Part shown: positions 1 through 7,361 of the stretch, one piece after another
How the letters are laid out: the number at the start of each line of letters is the position of its first letter
Position numbering within the stretch: position 1 is the stretch's first letter
DNA from: Lentzea jiangxiensis
GTDB taxonomy: Bacteria > Actinomycetota > Actinomycetes > Mycobacteriales > Pseudonocardiaceae
Direction: 5' to 3'
Length of the DNA: 64,000 bases
Assembly (NCBI RefSeq): GCF_900104175.1
Contig: NZ_FNIX01000001.1
Coordinates: 248,001-312,000 of the forward strand
The notes under the pieces: model-generated
What the model was told of the DNA's origin: nothing
Seen by the model: the letters and a program-made list of their open reading frames with translations, nothing else
Databases searched by the model: none
Translations under genes and position numbers: made by a program

Positions 1-687
1 GCTGAAGCCCTTGGGAGCGCCGCAGTTCGTCAGCGAGATGTTGATGACCTTGGCGTCGGCGTTGGCCGCGCGCACGATGGCCTGCGCCAGCGTGCCGACC
101 TTGCCGGCGGAGCCGCGCTTCTCGTTGTTCGCGTCGCCCTTGAACTCGAAGCGGTCGCTGGTCTGGCGGATGGCGAGGATCGTCGCCTCCGGCGCGGCGC
201 CGACGAAGTCGCCCTCGGTCTTGGCCGCCGCGGCGACGCCCGCGACCTCGGTGCCGTGGCCGTCGCAGTCGTCCAGGCCGTTCTTGTTGCCGTCGACGTA
301 CTCGCCGGCACCGACGACCCTGTTGCCGAAGCGCGGGTTGCGCGGGTCAACGCCGGTGTCGATGATCGCGATCTTGACGCCCCTGCCCTTGGCGAACCGG
401 TGCGCCTGCTCCAGGTTCAGCTGGACCTGGCCCCAGGGCATCGTCTTGATCAGTTCGCTCTTGGTGTCGGACTCGACGCAGCCCTTGTTGGTGCGCTCGT
501 ACTTCACGTCCGGCTTGCCCTCGTCCGCCGGGGGCGCCGTGTTCGGCGGCAGGTCCGGCGGCACCGAGTTCGGCCGTGCGGTCGCCGACGTCGACGACGG
601 CTGAGCGGAGGCCTGCGGAAGGGTCCCCGTCAGCAGAAGCAGTCCGGCGGTCGCTGCCGCCGTGGTGCGCCTGATGCCGGTCCTCAT
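1..687 (-). CDS. mycP: Type VII secretion mycosin (subtilisin-like serine protease), 3' end outside window
   Basis: Reading the minus strand from ATG at 687 gives 229 codons without a stop, running off the window edge. Residues 1-28 look like a signal peptide (MRTGIRRTT, hydrophobic core, cut near ASA-Q), followed by a Pro-rich linker. The subtilisin catalytic Asp is in IIDTGVD (about D110) and the His in DGHGTEVAG (about H144); the Ser and the C-terminal membrane anchor lie beyond position 1. Cys70 and Cys141 could form the disulfide typical of mycosins. The start overlaps the eccD stop by ATGA, so the two are co-translated. Mycosins are membrane-anchored proteases needed for ESX function. 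Partial, but family assignment is secure. Confidence 0.93.
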   Translation of the reverse strand, partial: MRTGIRRTTAAATAGLLLLTGTLPQASAQPSSTSATARPNSVPPDLPPNTAPPADEGKPDVKYERTNKGCVESDTKSELIKTMPWGQVQLNLEQAHRFAKGRGVKIAIIDTGVDPRNPRFGNRVVGAGEYVDGNKNGLDDCDGHGTEVAGVAAAAKTEGDFVGAAPEATILAIRQTSDRFEFKGDANNEKRGSAGKVGTLAQAIVRAANADAKVINISLTNCGAPKGFS

Positions 688-2093
688 AGCGTGATCAGAC
701 CCCGGAAGACGGCGTACATGTCCATGACGGCCAGCGCCAGCGGCAGCACGGAGGCGATGAGGATCGCCTCGATGATGTCGACGGTGCGGCGCAGCGGCGG
801 CGAGAACTTCTGGCCGGGGAAGATCACGCCGAGCACCAGCGCGAGCGCGCCCAGCACGAGCAGCGTGCCGAACACGAACGCGATGCGGTTGAACGAGCTG
901 GTGGAGATCAGCCAGCCGAGCAGGATGCCCGCGCTCGCGAACATGCCGGTGGACAGCAGTGCCACGGCCTGCGCGCCGTTCGCGTACGCCCGGCCGCGCA
1001 TCATCAGCACGATCGCGACGACGACGCCGTAGATCGGGCCCCACACGGAGTCGCCCGAGTTGCCCGCGGCGACGATCGCGGCGAGCGCGGCGACCGTGCC
1101 GGTGCCGATGATCATGCCGGTGAGGTACTCGTGGGCCACGGCCGTGCGGCGCTCGATGACCGCGTACTCCGGGAAGCCGCTGTCCTCCTTGAGGTCCTCG
1201 GCGTTCGTCGGCACGACGGGCGGCGGGATCTTGGCGAGCTGCAGCGTGAGCCTCGGCAGCATCGACAGCGCGGCGAGCGCCACGGCACCGGTCGCGGCGG
1301 CGACGCCGGCCAGCGGGTGCTCGACGAACGTCGCGACGAGGAACGCCAGCGCCACGAGCGTGCCGCCGGTGGCCGCGGCGATGAACACCGTGATGCCCTG
1401 GCCGATCAGCAGGATGCCGCCCCACGCGAAGATCATCATCAGCGCGGAGGCCAGCAGCATCTTCGGGTTGAACCCGACACCGGGCACGGCGTGGTAGCCC
1501 GCGACGAACGCCATCGGCAGCGATCCGCACGCGGCGATCAGCACACCGGTCGAGACGGCACCGTAGGCCCGCGCGATGGTCGCGCCCGCCGCCAGCGCGG
1601 CGACCGCGGCGACACCACCGGCGATGGCGGCCGCGAGACCGCTGCCGGTACCGCCCGCCGTCACCGGGCCGGACAGGAACAGCGCCACCGCGGCGGCGAT
1701 CAGCGCGAGCGCGCCGGCGATGTGGCCGAACCGCTGGGCCGTCTCCCTGGTCCACGGCCGGAAGGAGTCCGGGTCGGACTCGGCGATCGCGTCGACGACG
1801 TCGTCGTACAGCGGAGGAGGCGGGTTCTCGTTGCGGCGCCGCAACTGCAGCAGCTCGCCGTCGACCACGCCGAGCGAGGCCAGCGTGCGCGCGGGGTCGA
1901 GCGGGCTGTCGCCGAGCTTGGCGAGGCACCAGCCACCGTGTCGCACGCCACCGTCCGGGGTGGCCTCTCTCGCCATGTCGAGCAGCATCGGCAGGAGATC
2001 GGCCACCGCCACGTCGGCAGGCAGCGCGACGTCGATACGCGTTCGAGGTGCCACCACCGTGACACGGCTGAACACCGTCGTACCGGTCGCCAC
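684..2093 (-). CDS. eccD: Type VII secretion integral membrane protein EccD
   Basis: The 469-residue protein has an N-terminal ubiquitin-like domain (about 1-95, ending in the LLQLRRRNENPPPP region) and then about eleven hydrophobic segments from residue 125 to the end. This is the architecture and length of EccD, the channel-forming subunit of the ESX inner-membrane complex. It is divergent from eccC across a 243-bp spacer and overlaps the downstream mycosin start by 4 nt. The order mycP-eccD-eccC, with rplM/rpsI further right, matches the ESX-4 locus of mycobacteria, so eccD4 is the likely class; eccB should lie left of the window. The ATG at 2093 gives the expected N-terminus. Confidence 0.93.
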   Translation of the reverse strand: MATGTTVFSRVTVVAPRTRIDVALPADVAVADLLPMLLDMAREATPDGGVRHGGWCLAKLGDSPLDPARTLASLGVVDGELLQLRRRNENPPPPLYDDVVDAIAESDPDSFRPWTRETAQRFGHIAGALALIAAAVALFLSGPVTAGGTGSGLAAAIAGGVAAVAALAAGATIARAYGAVSTGVLIAACGSLPMAFVAGYHAVPGVGFNPKMLLASALMMIFAWGGILLIGQGITVFIAAATGGTLVALAFLVATFVEHPLAGVAAATGAVALAALSMLPRLTLQLAKIPPPVVPTNAEDLKEDSGFPEYAVIERRTAVAHEYLTGMIIGTGTVAALAAIVAAGNSGDSVWGPIYGVVVAIVLMMRGRAYANGAQAVALLSTGMFASAGILLGWLISTSSFNRIAFVFGTLLVLGALALVLGVIFPGQKFSPPLRRTVDIIEAILIASVLPLALAVMDMYAVFRGLITL

Positions 2094-2336
2094 CAGGGCC
2101 CCCTAAAGTCATTCAGTCAGATCAGCGCTTGCACATCCGTCAACGGACCGACCTTATTGGTCCACCTGGGCCGTTGTCGGGCGGCCCTAGTATGGCCGTA
2201 CCGGCGACTCTTGCACGTGTGGTTCTCAGAACACGTCCGACTGGGTTTTTTCCCGACCCACCTTCGTGACGCGCACGGATGCGCAATAGTGTCGGTTGCT
2301 ACTGGTGGTGTGACGAGTCGAAGAGGTGCCTGTCAG
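2094..2336. promoter_or_regulatory. Divergent eccD/eccC promoter region
   Basis: A 243-bp non-coding spacer between divergent ESX genes must hold both promoters. It contains a perfect GTTCT-c-AGAAC palindrome at 2222-2232 and an imperfect inverted repeat GGACC...GGTCC near 2142-2162, both possible operator sites. No clear -35/-10 pair could be assigned by eye. It lacks the 15-bp element found upstream of the two WXG100 gene sets. Confidence 0.5.
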
Positions 2337-5300
2337 TTGAGCACGCTGCAGTTCAAGCGAACGGCACGCCTTGCTGCTCCCCGGCCTCCTGGCGGTGAGG
2401 TCCACCTCGAACCGCCACCCGAGGTCCCCCGCATCATCCCCGGCAACATCATGATGAAGGCGATGCCCGTCGTCATGATCGTCGCGTCCGTGGGCATGAT
2501 GGGCATGATGCTCGTCTTCATGCCGCGGCAGCCCGCGGCGATGATCATGCCGGGCATGATGATGATCTCGACCATCGGCATGATGGCGAGCGGCATGGGC
2601 TCGGGCAAGGGCCAGAAGAAAGCCGAGATGAACGAGGACCGCAAGGACTACCTGCGGTACCTCGGCCAGATGCGCGACCGCGCCCGCGAAGCCGCCGACG
2701 AGCAGCGCGCCGAGCGCGAGTGGGTGCACCCGGACCCGCAGATGCTGTGGTCGCTCGCCACCACCAGGCGCATGTGGGAACGCCGCCAGAACGACCCGGA
2801 CTTCTGCCACCTGCGCGCGGGCCGGGGTTCGCAGCGCCTCGCGACCCGTCTGGTGCCACCGCAGACCGGTCCCGTCGAGGAGCTCGAGCCGATCGCGACG
2901 CTGGCGCTGCGCCGCTTCGTGCGCGCCCACTCGCTCGTGCCCGACCTCCCGATCTCCATCGCACTGCGCGGGTTCGCCGCCGTCGGCCTCCTCGGCGACA
3001 TCGAGGACCGCCGCGACCTGGCGCGCGCCCTCATCGCGCAGCTCGTCACCTTCCACGCCCCGGACGACCTGCTGATCGCGGTCGTCAGCGCGGGCCGCAC
3101 GAAGCAGCTGTGGGAGTGGGCGAAGTGGCTGCCGCACGTGCAGCACCCCACCGACATCGACGGCATCGGCCAGCGCCGCATGATGGCGAACTCGCTCGCC
3201 GAGATCGAGGCGATGCTGGACGAGAACCTGCGCGACCGCCAGCGGTTCACCCGCAACGCCCCGCCGCCGCCCGACCAGCCGCACATCGTGATCGTCATCG
3301 ACGACGGCGACATCAGCCGCGAAGAGATGATCATCCTCGAGGAGGGCCTGGTCGGCGTCACGCTGCTCGACCTCTCCGAGTGCCTGGGCAACCTGACGGC
3401 CCGGCGCGGCCTGCGCCTCGTCGTCGAGAACAACCAGCTCGGCGCCCGTTCCGCGAGCGGTGTCGAATGGTTCGGCGCCCCGGACCGGCTGTCCGTCGTG
3501 GAGGTCGAGGCCCTCGCCCGCCGCCTCTCGCCCTACCGCATGGGCGCCGCCGGCGAGGCCGGTGGCGACTCGGGCGAGGACCCGCTGGCGATGAACAACA
3601 ACCCGCCGCTGCTCGAGTTCATGGGCATCCCCGGCGACCCGATCACGTTCGACGTGCAGCAGGCGTGGCGACCCCGGCCCAAGCGCGACCGGTACCGCAT
3701 CCCGTTCGGCATCGGCGAGCACGGCCAGCAGGTCGAGCTCGACATCAAGGAAGCGGCGGAAGACGGCATGGGCCCGCACGGCCTGTGCATCGGCGCCACC
3801 GGTTCCGGCAAGTCGGAGTTCCTCCGCACCCTGGTGCTGGGCCTGCTGGCCTCGCACTCGTCGACGGCGCTCAACATGATCCTCGTCGACTTCAAGGGTG
3901 GTGCGACGTTCCTCGGCCTGGACAAGGCGCCGCACGTCGCCGCGACGATCACCAACCTCGCGGGCGACCTCAGCCTGGTCGACCGCATGAAGGACGCCAT
4001 CGCCGGTGAGGTGTCGCGTCGCCAGGAGGTCCTGGCGAAGGGCAACTACAAGAACGTCTGGGACTACGAGAAGGCCCGGGAGAACGGCGCCCAGCTCGAC
4101 CCGCTGCCCGCGCTGTTCATCTGCATCGACGAGTTCTCCGAGATGCTGACGGCGAAGCCGGACTTCATCGACATCTTCCTCCAGATCGGTCGTGTCGGCC
4201 GGTCGCTGCAGATGCACATGCTCCTCGCGTCGCAGCGGCTCGAAGAGGGCAAGCTGCGCGGTCTGGACACGTTCCTCTCCTACCGGATCGGTCTGAAGAC
4301 CTTCAACGCGGCCGAGTCCCGCGCGGCGATCGGTGTGCCGGACGCCTACGAGCTGCCGCCGATCCCGGGTTCGGGCTACCTGAGCGTGCAGGGCATGCCG
4401 CTCACGAGGTTCAAGGCGCTCTACGTCTCGGGCACCTACCGCCCGTCGGGCATGCAGTCCGCCGGCGAGTCGGTGGCGGTGCGCAGCGACAAGCGCCCGC
4501 GGTTCTTCGTGCCGGACTTCATCGAGATCCCGAAGGAGCCGGAGCGCCCCGCCGAGGCCGTGCCCGTCGCGGCCGCGCCGGTCAAGGAGGACGCGAACGA
4601 GCCGACGCAGCTCGAGCTCATCGTCGACCGCCTCGTCGGCCAGGGCCCGCCCGCGCACGAGGTGTGGCTGCCGCCGCTCAACGAGCCGCCGACGATGGAC
4701 ACGATGCTGCCGCCGCTCGACGTGACGCCGGACCGCGGTCTGACGTCGCCGGGCTACGGCGCCAACGGCACGCTGCAGATCCCGGTCGGCGTGGTCGACA
4801 AGCCGTTCGAGCAGCGCCGCGACCTGCTGTGGGCGGACTTCTCCGGTGCGGCCGGCCACGGCGCGGTCGTCGGTGGCCCGCAGTCGGGCAAGTCGACGCT
4901 GCTCAGGACGATCATCGCGTCGATGGCGCTCACGCACACGCCGCAGGAGGCGCAGTTCTACTGCATCGACCTCGGTGGTGGCACGCTCGCCTCGATGGAG
5001 GACCTGCCGCACGTCGGTGGCTTCGCGGGTCGTCTCGACGTCGACAAGATCCGCCGCATGGTGGCCGAGCTCCAGACGCTGATCACCGAGCGCGAGCTGC
5101 GGTGGCGCGACCAGCGCATCGACTCGATGGCCGAGTTCCGCAACCGCCGGCGCCGCGGTGAGATCAACGACGACGCCTTCGGTGACGCGTTCCTCGTCGT
5201 CGACGGCTGGATGAACTTCCGCCAGGAGTTCGAGATGGTCGAGCCGCAGATCCAGGCGCTGGCGGCGCAGGGTCTGTCCTACGGCGTGCACGTGATCGTC

Positions 5301-6353
5301 GCCGCGAACCGGTGGGCGGAGATCCGGCCCGCGATGAAGGACCTCCTGGGCACGCGCTTCGAGCTGCGGCTCGGTGACCCGAGCGAGTCCGAGGTCGACC
5401 GCAAGGTCGCCGTCAACGTGCCGCCCGGCCGTCCCGGCCGCGGTCTCACCGGCGACAAGCTGCACTGCCTCACCGGTCTGCCGCGCATCGACACCCTGCA
5501 GGACCCGACCACGATCTCGCAGGGCGTGCAGGACCTCAGCAACAAGCTCAACCAGGCGTGGCAGGGCCCGCGGGCCCCCCAGGTCCGGATGCTGCCCGAC
5601 CTGCTCGACCACGCGCAGTTCATGGCGCAGGTCCAGCAGGTCAACCCGAACCGCGGCCACCTGGTCCCGGTCGGCGTCAACGAGGACGAGCTCGCGCCGG
5701 TCTACATGGACTTCGACGCGGAACCGCACTTCCTCGCGCTGGCCGACGGCGAGTCCGGCAAGACGAACATCCTGCGCACGATCGTCCGCGGCATCATGCA
5801 GAGCTACACCTCGTCCGAGGCGTTGATCCTGCTCGCGGACTACCGCCGCACGATGCTCGGCTTCATCGACACCGACCACCTGCTCAGCTACGCCGTGTCG
5901 GGCCAGCAGTTCACGCAGAACATCCAGGAGGTGCGCGGTTCGCTCGCGAAGCGCATGCCCGGCCCGGACGTGACGCAGGAGCAGCTCAAGAACCGGTCGT
6001 GGTGGACGGGCCCCGAGGTCTTCATCGTCGTCGACGACTACGACCTGGTGGCCCCGCAGGGTGGCGCGAACCCGATGCAGCCGCTGGCGGAGTTCATCCC
6101 GCAGGCGAAGGACGTCGGTCTGCACGTCGTCGTCGTCCGCCGCATGGGTGGTGCGTCCCGCGCGTTGTACGACCCGATCATCGGCAAGCTGAAGGAGATC
6201 GCGGCGCCGATCTTCATCGGGTCCGGTTCGAAGGAGGAGGGCAACATCGTCGGCAACCTGAAGCCGTCGCCGCAGCCTCCCGGCCGGGGCACGCTGGTGA
6301 CCCGCAAGCACGGTCAGCAGCGCATGCAGTTCGCCTGGATCCAGCCCGACTAG
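2337..6353 (+). CDS. eccC: Type VII secretion ATPase EccC (fused EccCa/EccCb)
   Basis: The open frame extends far upstream, but homologous EccC proteins begin with the (M)STLQFKR motif; this fixes a TTG start at 2337 preceded by AGAGG. The product is about 1338 residues, the usual length of single-chain EccC. Two methionine-rich membrane segments (about 39-61 and 66-86) precede three FtsK/SpoIIIE ATPase domains. Walker A motifs are GATGSGKS (486-493), GGPQSGKS (846-853) and DGESGKT (1137-1143); the first is canonical and the other two are variant, as usual in EccC. It powers substrate recognition and export by the ESX complex. A GTG at 2310 is an alternative start. It is monocistronic: a hairpin-rich spacer follows. 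Confidence 0.95.
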   Translation: MSTLQFKRTARLAAPRPPGGEVHLEPPPEVPRIIPGNIMMKAMPVVMIVASVGMMGMMLVFMPRQPAAMIMPGMMMISTIGMMASGMGSGKGQKKAEMNEDRKDYLRYLGQMRDRAREAADEQRAEREWVHPDPQMLWSLATTRRMWERRQNDPDFCHLRAGRGSQRLATRLVPPQTGPVEELEPIATLALRRFVRAHSLVPDLPISIALRGFAAVGLLGDIEDRRDLARALIAQLVTFHAPDDLLIAVVSAGRTKQLWEWAKWLPHVQHPTDIDGIGQRRMMANSLAEIEAMLDENLRDRQRFTRNAPPPPDQPHIVIVIDDGDISREEMIILEEGLVGVTLLDLSECLGNLTARRGLRLVVENNQLGARSASGVEWFGAPDRLSVVEVEALARRLSPYRMGAAGEAGGDSGEDPLAMNNNPPLLEFMGIPGDPITFDVQQAWRPRPKRDRYRIPFGIGEHGQQVELDIKEAAEDGMGPHGLCIGATGSGKSEFLRTLVLGLLASHSSTALNMILVDFKGGATFLGLDKAPHVAATITNLAGDLSLVDRMKDAIAGEVSRRQEVLAKGNYKNVWDYEKARENGAQLDPLPALFICIDEFSEMLTAKPDFIDIFLQIGRVGRSLQMHMLLASQRLEEGKLRGLDTFLSYRIGLKTFNAAESRAAIGVPDAYELPPIPGSGYLSVQGMPLTRFKALYVSGTYRPSGMQSAGESVAVRSDKRPRFFVPDFIEIPKEPERPAEAVPVAAAPVKEDANEPTQLELIVDRLVGQGPPAHEVWLPPLNEPPTMDTMLPPLDVTPDRGLTSPGYGANGTLQIPVGVVDKPFEQRRDLLWADFSGAAGHGAVVGGPQSGKSTLLRTIIASMALTHTPQEAQFYCIDLGGGTLASMEDLPHVGGFAGRLDVDKIRRMVAELQTLITERELRWRDQRIDSMAEFRNRRRRGEINDDAFGDAFLVVDGWMNFRQEFEMVEPQIQALAAQGLSYGVHVIVAANRWAEIRPAMKDLLGTRFELRLGDPSESEVDRKVAVNVPPGRPGRGLTGDKLHCLTGLPRIDTLQDPTTISQGVQDLSNKLNQAWQGPRAPQVRMLPDLLDHAQFMAQVQQVNPNRGHLVPVGVNEDELAPVYMDFDAEPHFLALADGESGKTNILRTIVRGIMQSYTSSEALILLADYRRTMLGFIDTDHLLSYAVSGQQFTQNIQEVRGSLAKRMPGPDVTQEQLKNRSWWTGPEVFIVVDDYDLVAPQGGANPMQPLAEFIPQAKDVGLHVVVVRRMGGASRALYDPIIGKLKEIAAPIFIGSGSKEEGNIVGNLKPSPQPPGRGTLVTRKHGQQRMQFAWIQPD

Positions 6354-6369
6354 AGCCGGGCGCAACGTC

Positions 6370-6409
6370 CTCGTGGGTGGTCTCGCCGTTCGGCGGGGCC
6401 ACCCACGAG
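6370..6409 (+). terminator. Hairpin downstream of eccC
   Basis: CTCGTGGGTGG (6370-6380) pairs perfectly with CCACCCACGAG (6399-6409). The loop contains a further GCCG/CGGC pair. It lies 17 nt after the eccC stop and has no T-tract, as is common for actinobacterial terminators. Confidence 0.7.
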
Positions 6410-6429
6410 TCGTTCCGGGCAACGGAAAA

Positions 6430-6453
6430 GGCCCGCGGCCGGAGCCGCGGGCC
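6430..6453 (+). terminator. Second hairpin downstream of eccC
   Basis: GGCCCGCGGC (6430-6439) and GCCGCGGGCC (6444-6453) form a perfect 10-bp stem with a 4-nt loop, preceded by an A-rich run. It is probably a backup terminator for eccC. Confidence 0.65.
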
Positions 6454-6458
6454 CGTGA

Positions 6459-6542
6459 CCGGACAGCAGGGGACTGTCCGGTTCCCCCATGACCGGTGTC
6501 CCGCCGGGCCGCCCACTCCGGGGGAGAGGCCGGCCGGCGGGA
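6459..6542 (+). repeat. Two-hairpin cassette, copy 1
   Basis: Stem 1 is CCGGACAG (6459-6466) with CTGTCCGG (6474-6481). A conserved linker TTCCCCCATGACCGG (6482-6496) follows, then stem 2, TCCCGCCGG (6499-6507) with CCGGCGGGA (6534-6542). A diverged second copy starts 205 bp downstream. Stem 2 differs in sequence between the copies yet pairs in both, which suggests selection for RNA structure. Function unknown. Confidence 0.6.
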
Positions 6543-6543
6543 G

Positions 6544-6626
6544 TTCGGCGGAGGCAGCCCCCCAGGTCTGTCTCCGCCGAACCGGCTGGTCAGAACTCTG
6601 CCGCAGACCGCTCTCGCGACGCTCAC
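6544..6626 (+). repeat. Hairpin plus AGAACTCTGCCG cassette, copy 1
   Basis: A perfect 10-bp stem TTCGGCGGAG (6544-6553) with CTCCGCCGAA (6572-6581) carries CCCCCCAGG in its loop (6558-6566). AGAACTCTGCCG follows at 6592 and GCTCAC at 6621. The same three words recur with identical spacing (34 and 29 nt) at 7000, 7034 and 7063, around a stem of different sequence. Confidence 0.6.
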
Positions 6627-6663
6627 GCTTCGATGACACCGGGGTGCGGGCGAAGCGAAAGGG

Positions 6664-6744
6664 CCGGACAGCAGGGGACCGTCCGGTTCCCCCATGACCG
6701 GACTCCTGCGGGCCGCCCCGCTGGAAGGGAAGGCCCGGCAGGAG
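6664..6744 (+). repeat. Two-hairpin cassette, copy 2
   Basis: Stem 1 is CCGGAC (6664-6669) with GTCCGG (6681-6686). The linker TTCCCCCATGACCGG is identical to copy 1. Stem 2 is CTCCTGC (6703-6709) with GCAGGAG (6738-6744), extended inward by GGGCC/GGCCC. The spacing matches copy 1. Confidence 0.6.
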
Positions 6745-6820
6745 ATCGACGGGCGTGACACCCCCATACCTCGTTGTCGCTCTCGTCGTTCCGGCTGAGC
6801 TCCACTGTGCCCGGTGGGGC

Positions 6821-6837
6821 TCACACTCCGGTCACAC
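6821..6837 (+). promoter_or_regulatory. TCACAC direct repeat pair, 11-bp period (distal)
   Basis: TCACAC occurs at 6821-6826 and 6832-6837, exactly one helical turn (11 bp) apart. Direct repeats with this period are the known binding architecture of SARP-type BTAD regulators, and a SARP-type gene starts 525 bp downstream. A single further copy is at 6932. Confidence 0.4.
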
Positions 6838-6858
6838 CGAGTCCGCACCGCGCCGGGT

Positions 6859-6907
6859 GGCCGGCCCCGCCACGGCGAAGAGGGAGGTGACCGCGGCGGG
6901 GCCGGCC
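6859..6907 (+). other. 13-bp perfect hairpin in spacer
   Basis: GGCCGGCCCCGCC (6859-6871) and GGCGGGGCCGGCC (6895-6907) are perfectly complementary around a 23-nt purine-rich loop. It sits between the duplicated cassettes. It could be a terminator or part of a structured transcript. Confidence 0.5.
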
Positions 6908-6986
6908 GGTCATCAGCGCCGCCGGGAGCGCTCACACCCCGGCCAGGTCCCGGTGGAACGGGTTCGCGGGGCCGTGGAAGTGATGA

Positions 6987-7068
6987 GCGGTGCTGGTGGC
7001 CCCCCAGGAACCTTGCCACCAGCGCCGCTGAGGAGAACTCTGCCGGAAGCCGGTCACACTTCGCTCAC
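6987..7068 (+). repeat. Hairpin plus AGAACTCTGCCG cassette, copy 2
   Basis: GCGGTGCTGGTGGC (6987-7000) pairs with GCCACCAGCGCCGC (7015-7028): 14 pairs with one G-U in RNA. CCCCCCAGG (7000-7008) starts at the last base of the arm and runs into the loop. AGAACTCTGCCG follows at 7034 and GCTCAC at 7063. The stem sequence is unrelated to copy 1 although the flanking words and spacings are the same. Confidence 0.6.
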
Positions 7069-7070
7069 AC
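7054..7070 (+). promoter_or_regulatory. TCACAC direct repeat pair, 11-bp period (proximal)
   Basis: TCACAC at 7054-7059 and 7065-7070, again 11 bp apart, about 290 bp upstream of the SARP-type gene. With the pair at 6821-6837 this suggests autoregulatory SARP-type sites. This is inferred from spacing only. Confidence 0.4.
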
Positions 7071-7361
7071 GGCGCCCACGCACCTCGTCGGCCGCTCCGC
7101 AGGTCCACTGTGGACGGGGAGCCGCAGCGGGTGCCGTCGCACTGGACGACTGCCCGGCACCCACCGGTTCGGATCTTGCGAGGTGTTCCATCAACCGGTC
7201 GCACAGTCTCATGAACTGGTATCGCACAACCCGCACGTGGGAGGGTTCCCACGCCGTTGTCGCAGATCCGCGGTCGTGCAGCCGCACCGCAACTGCCTGG
7301 ACATCGGCACACCGATGAGCAATGGTCGGGGACGTGGGTCCGCCGGCTGGGGGTGGTGGTG

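Larger units (their letters stand above)
6354..7361. other. 1-kb hairpin-rich spacer between eccC and the SARP gene
   Basis: No convincing coding frame is seen on either strand. The stretch is packed with perfect or near-perfect inverted repeats, several of them duplicated, and with repeated TCACAC words; these are itemised separately. The left end carries two terminator-like hairpins for eccC. The right end must hold the promoter of the SARP-type gene at 7362. In mycobacterial ESX-4 loci eccC is followed almost directly by the Rv3446c homologue, so both this spacer and the SARP gene are insertions relative to that arrangement. Confidence 0.7.

Noticed and set aside
1131..2336. Upstream extension of the eccC frame
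   Set aside because: Runs antisense through eccD and the promoter region; EccC homologues begin at STLQFKR.
2226..7019. 1597-codon open frame on the minus strand opposite eccC
   Set aside because: Shadow of the GC-rich eccC gene; Arg/Ala/Asp-rich, no family features, and eccC is certain.
6755..7318. Open frames in the eccC-SARP spacer
   Set aside because: No RBS, no recognisable domain, and they cross the duplicated hairpin cassettes.
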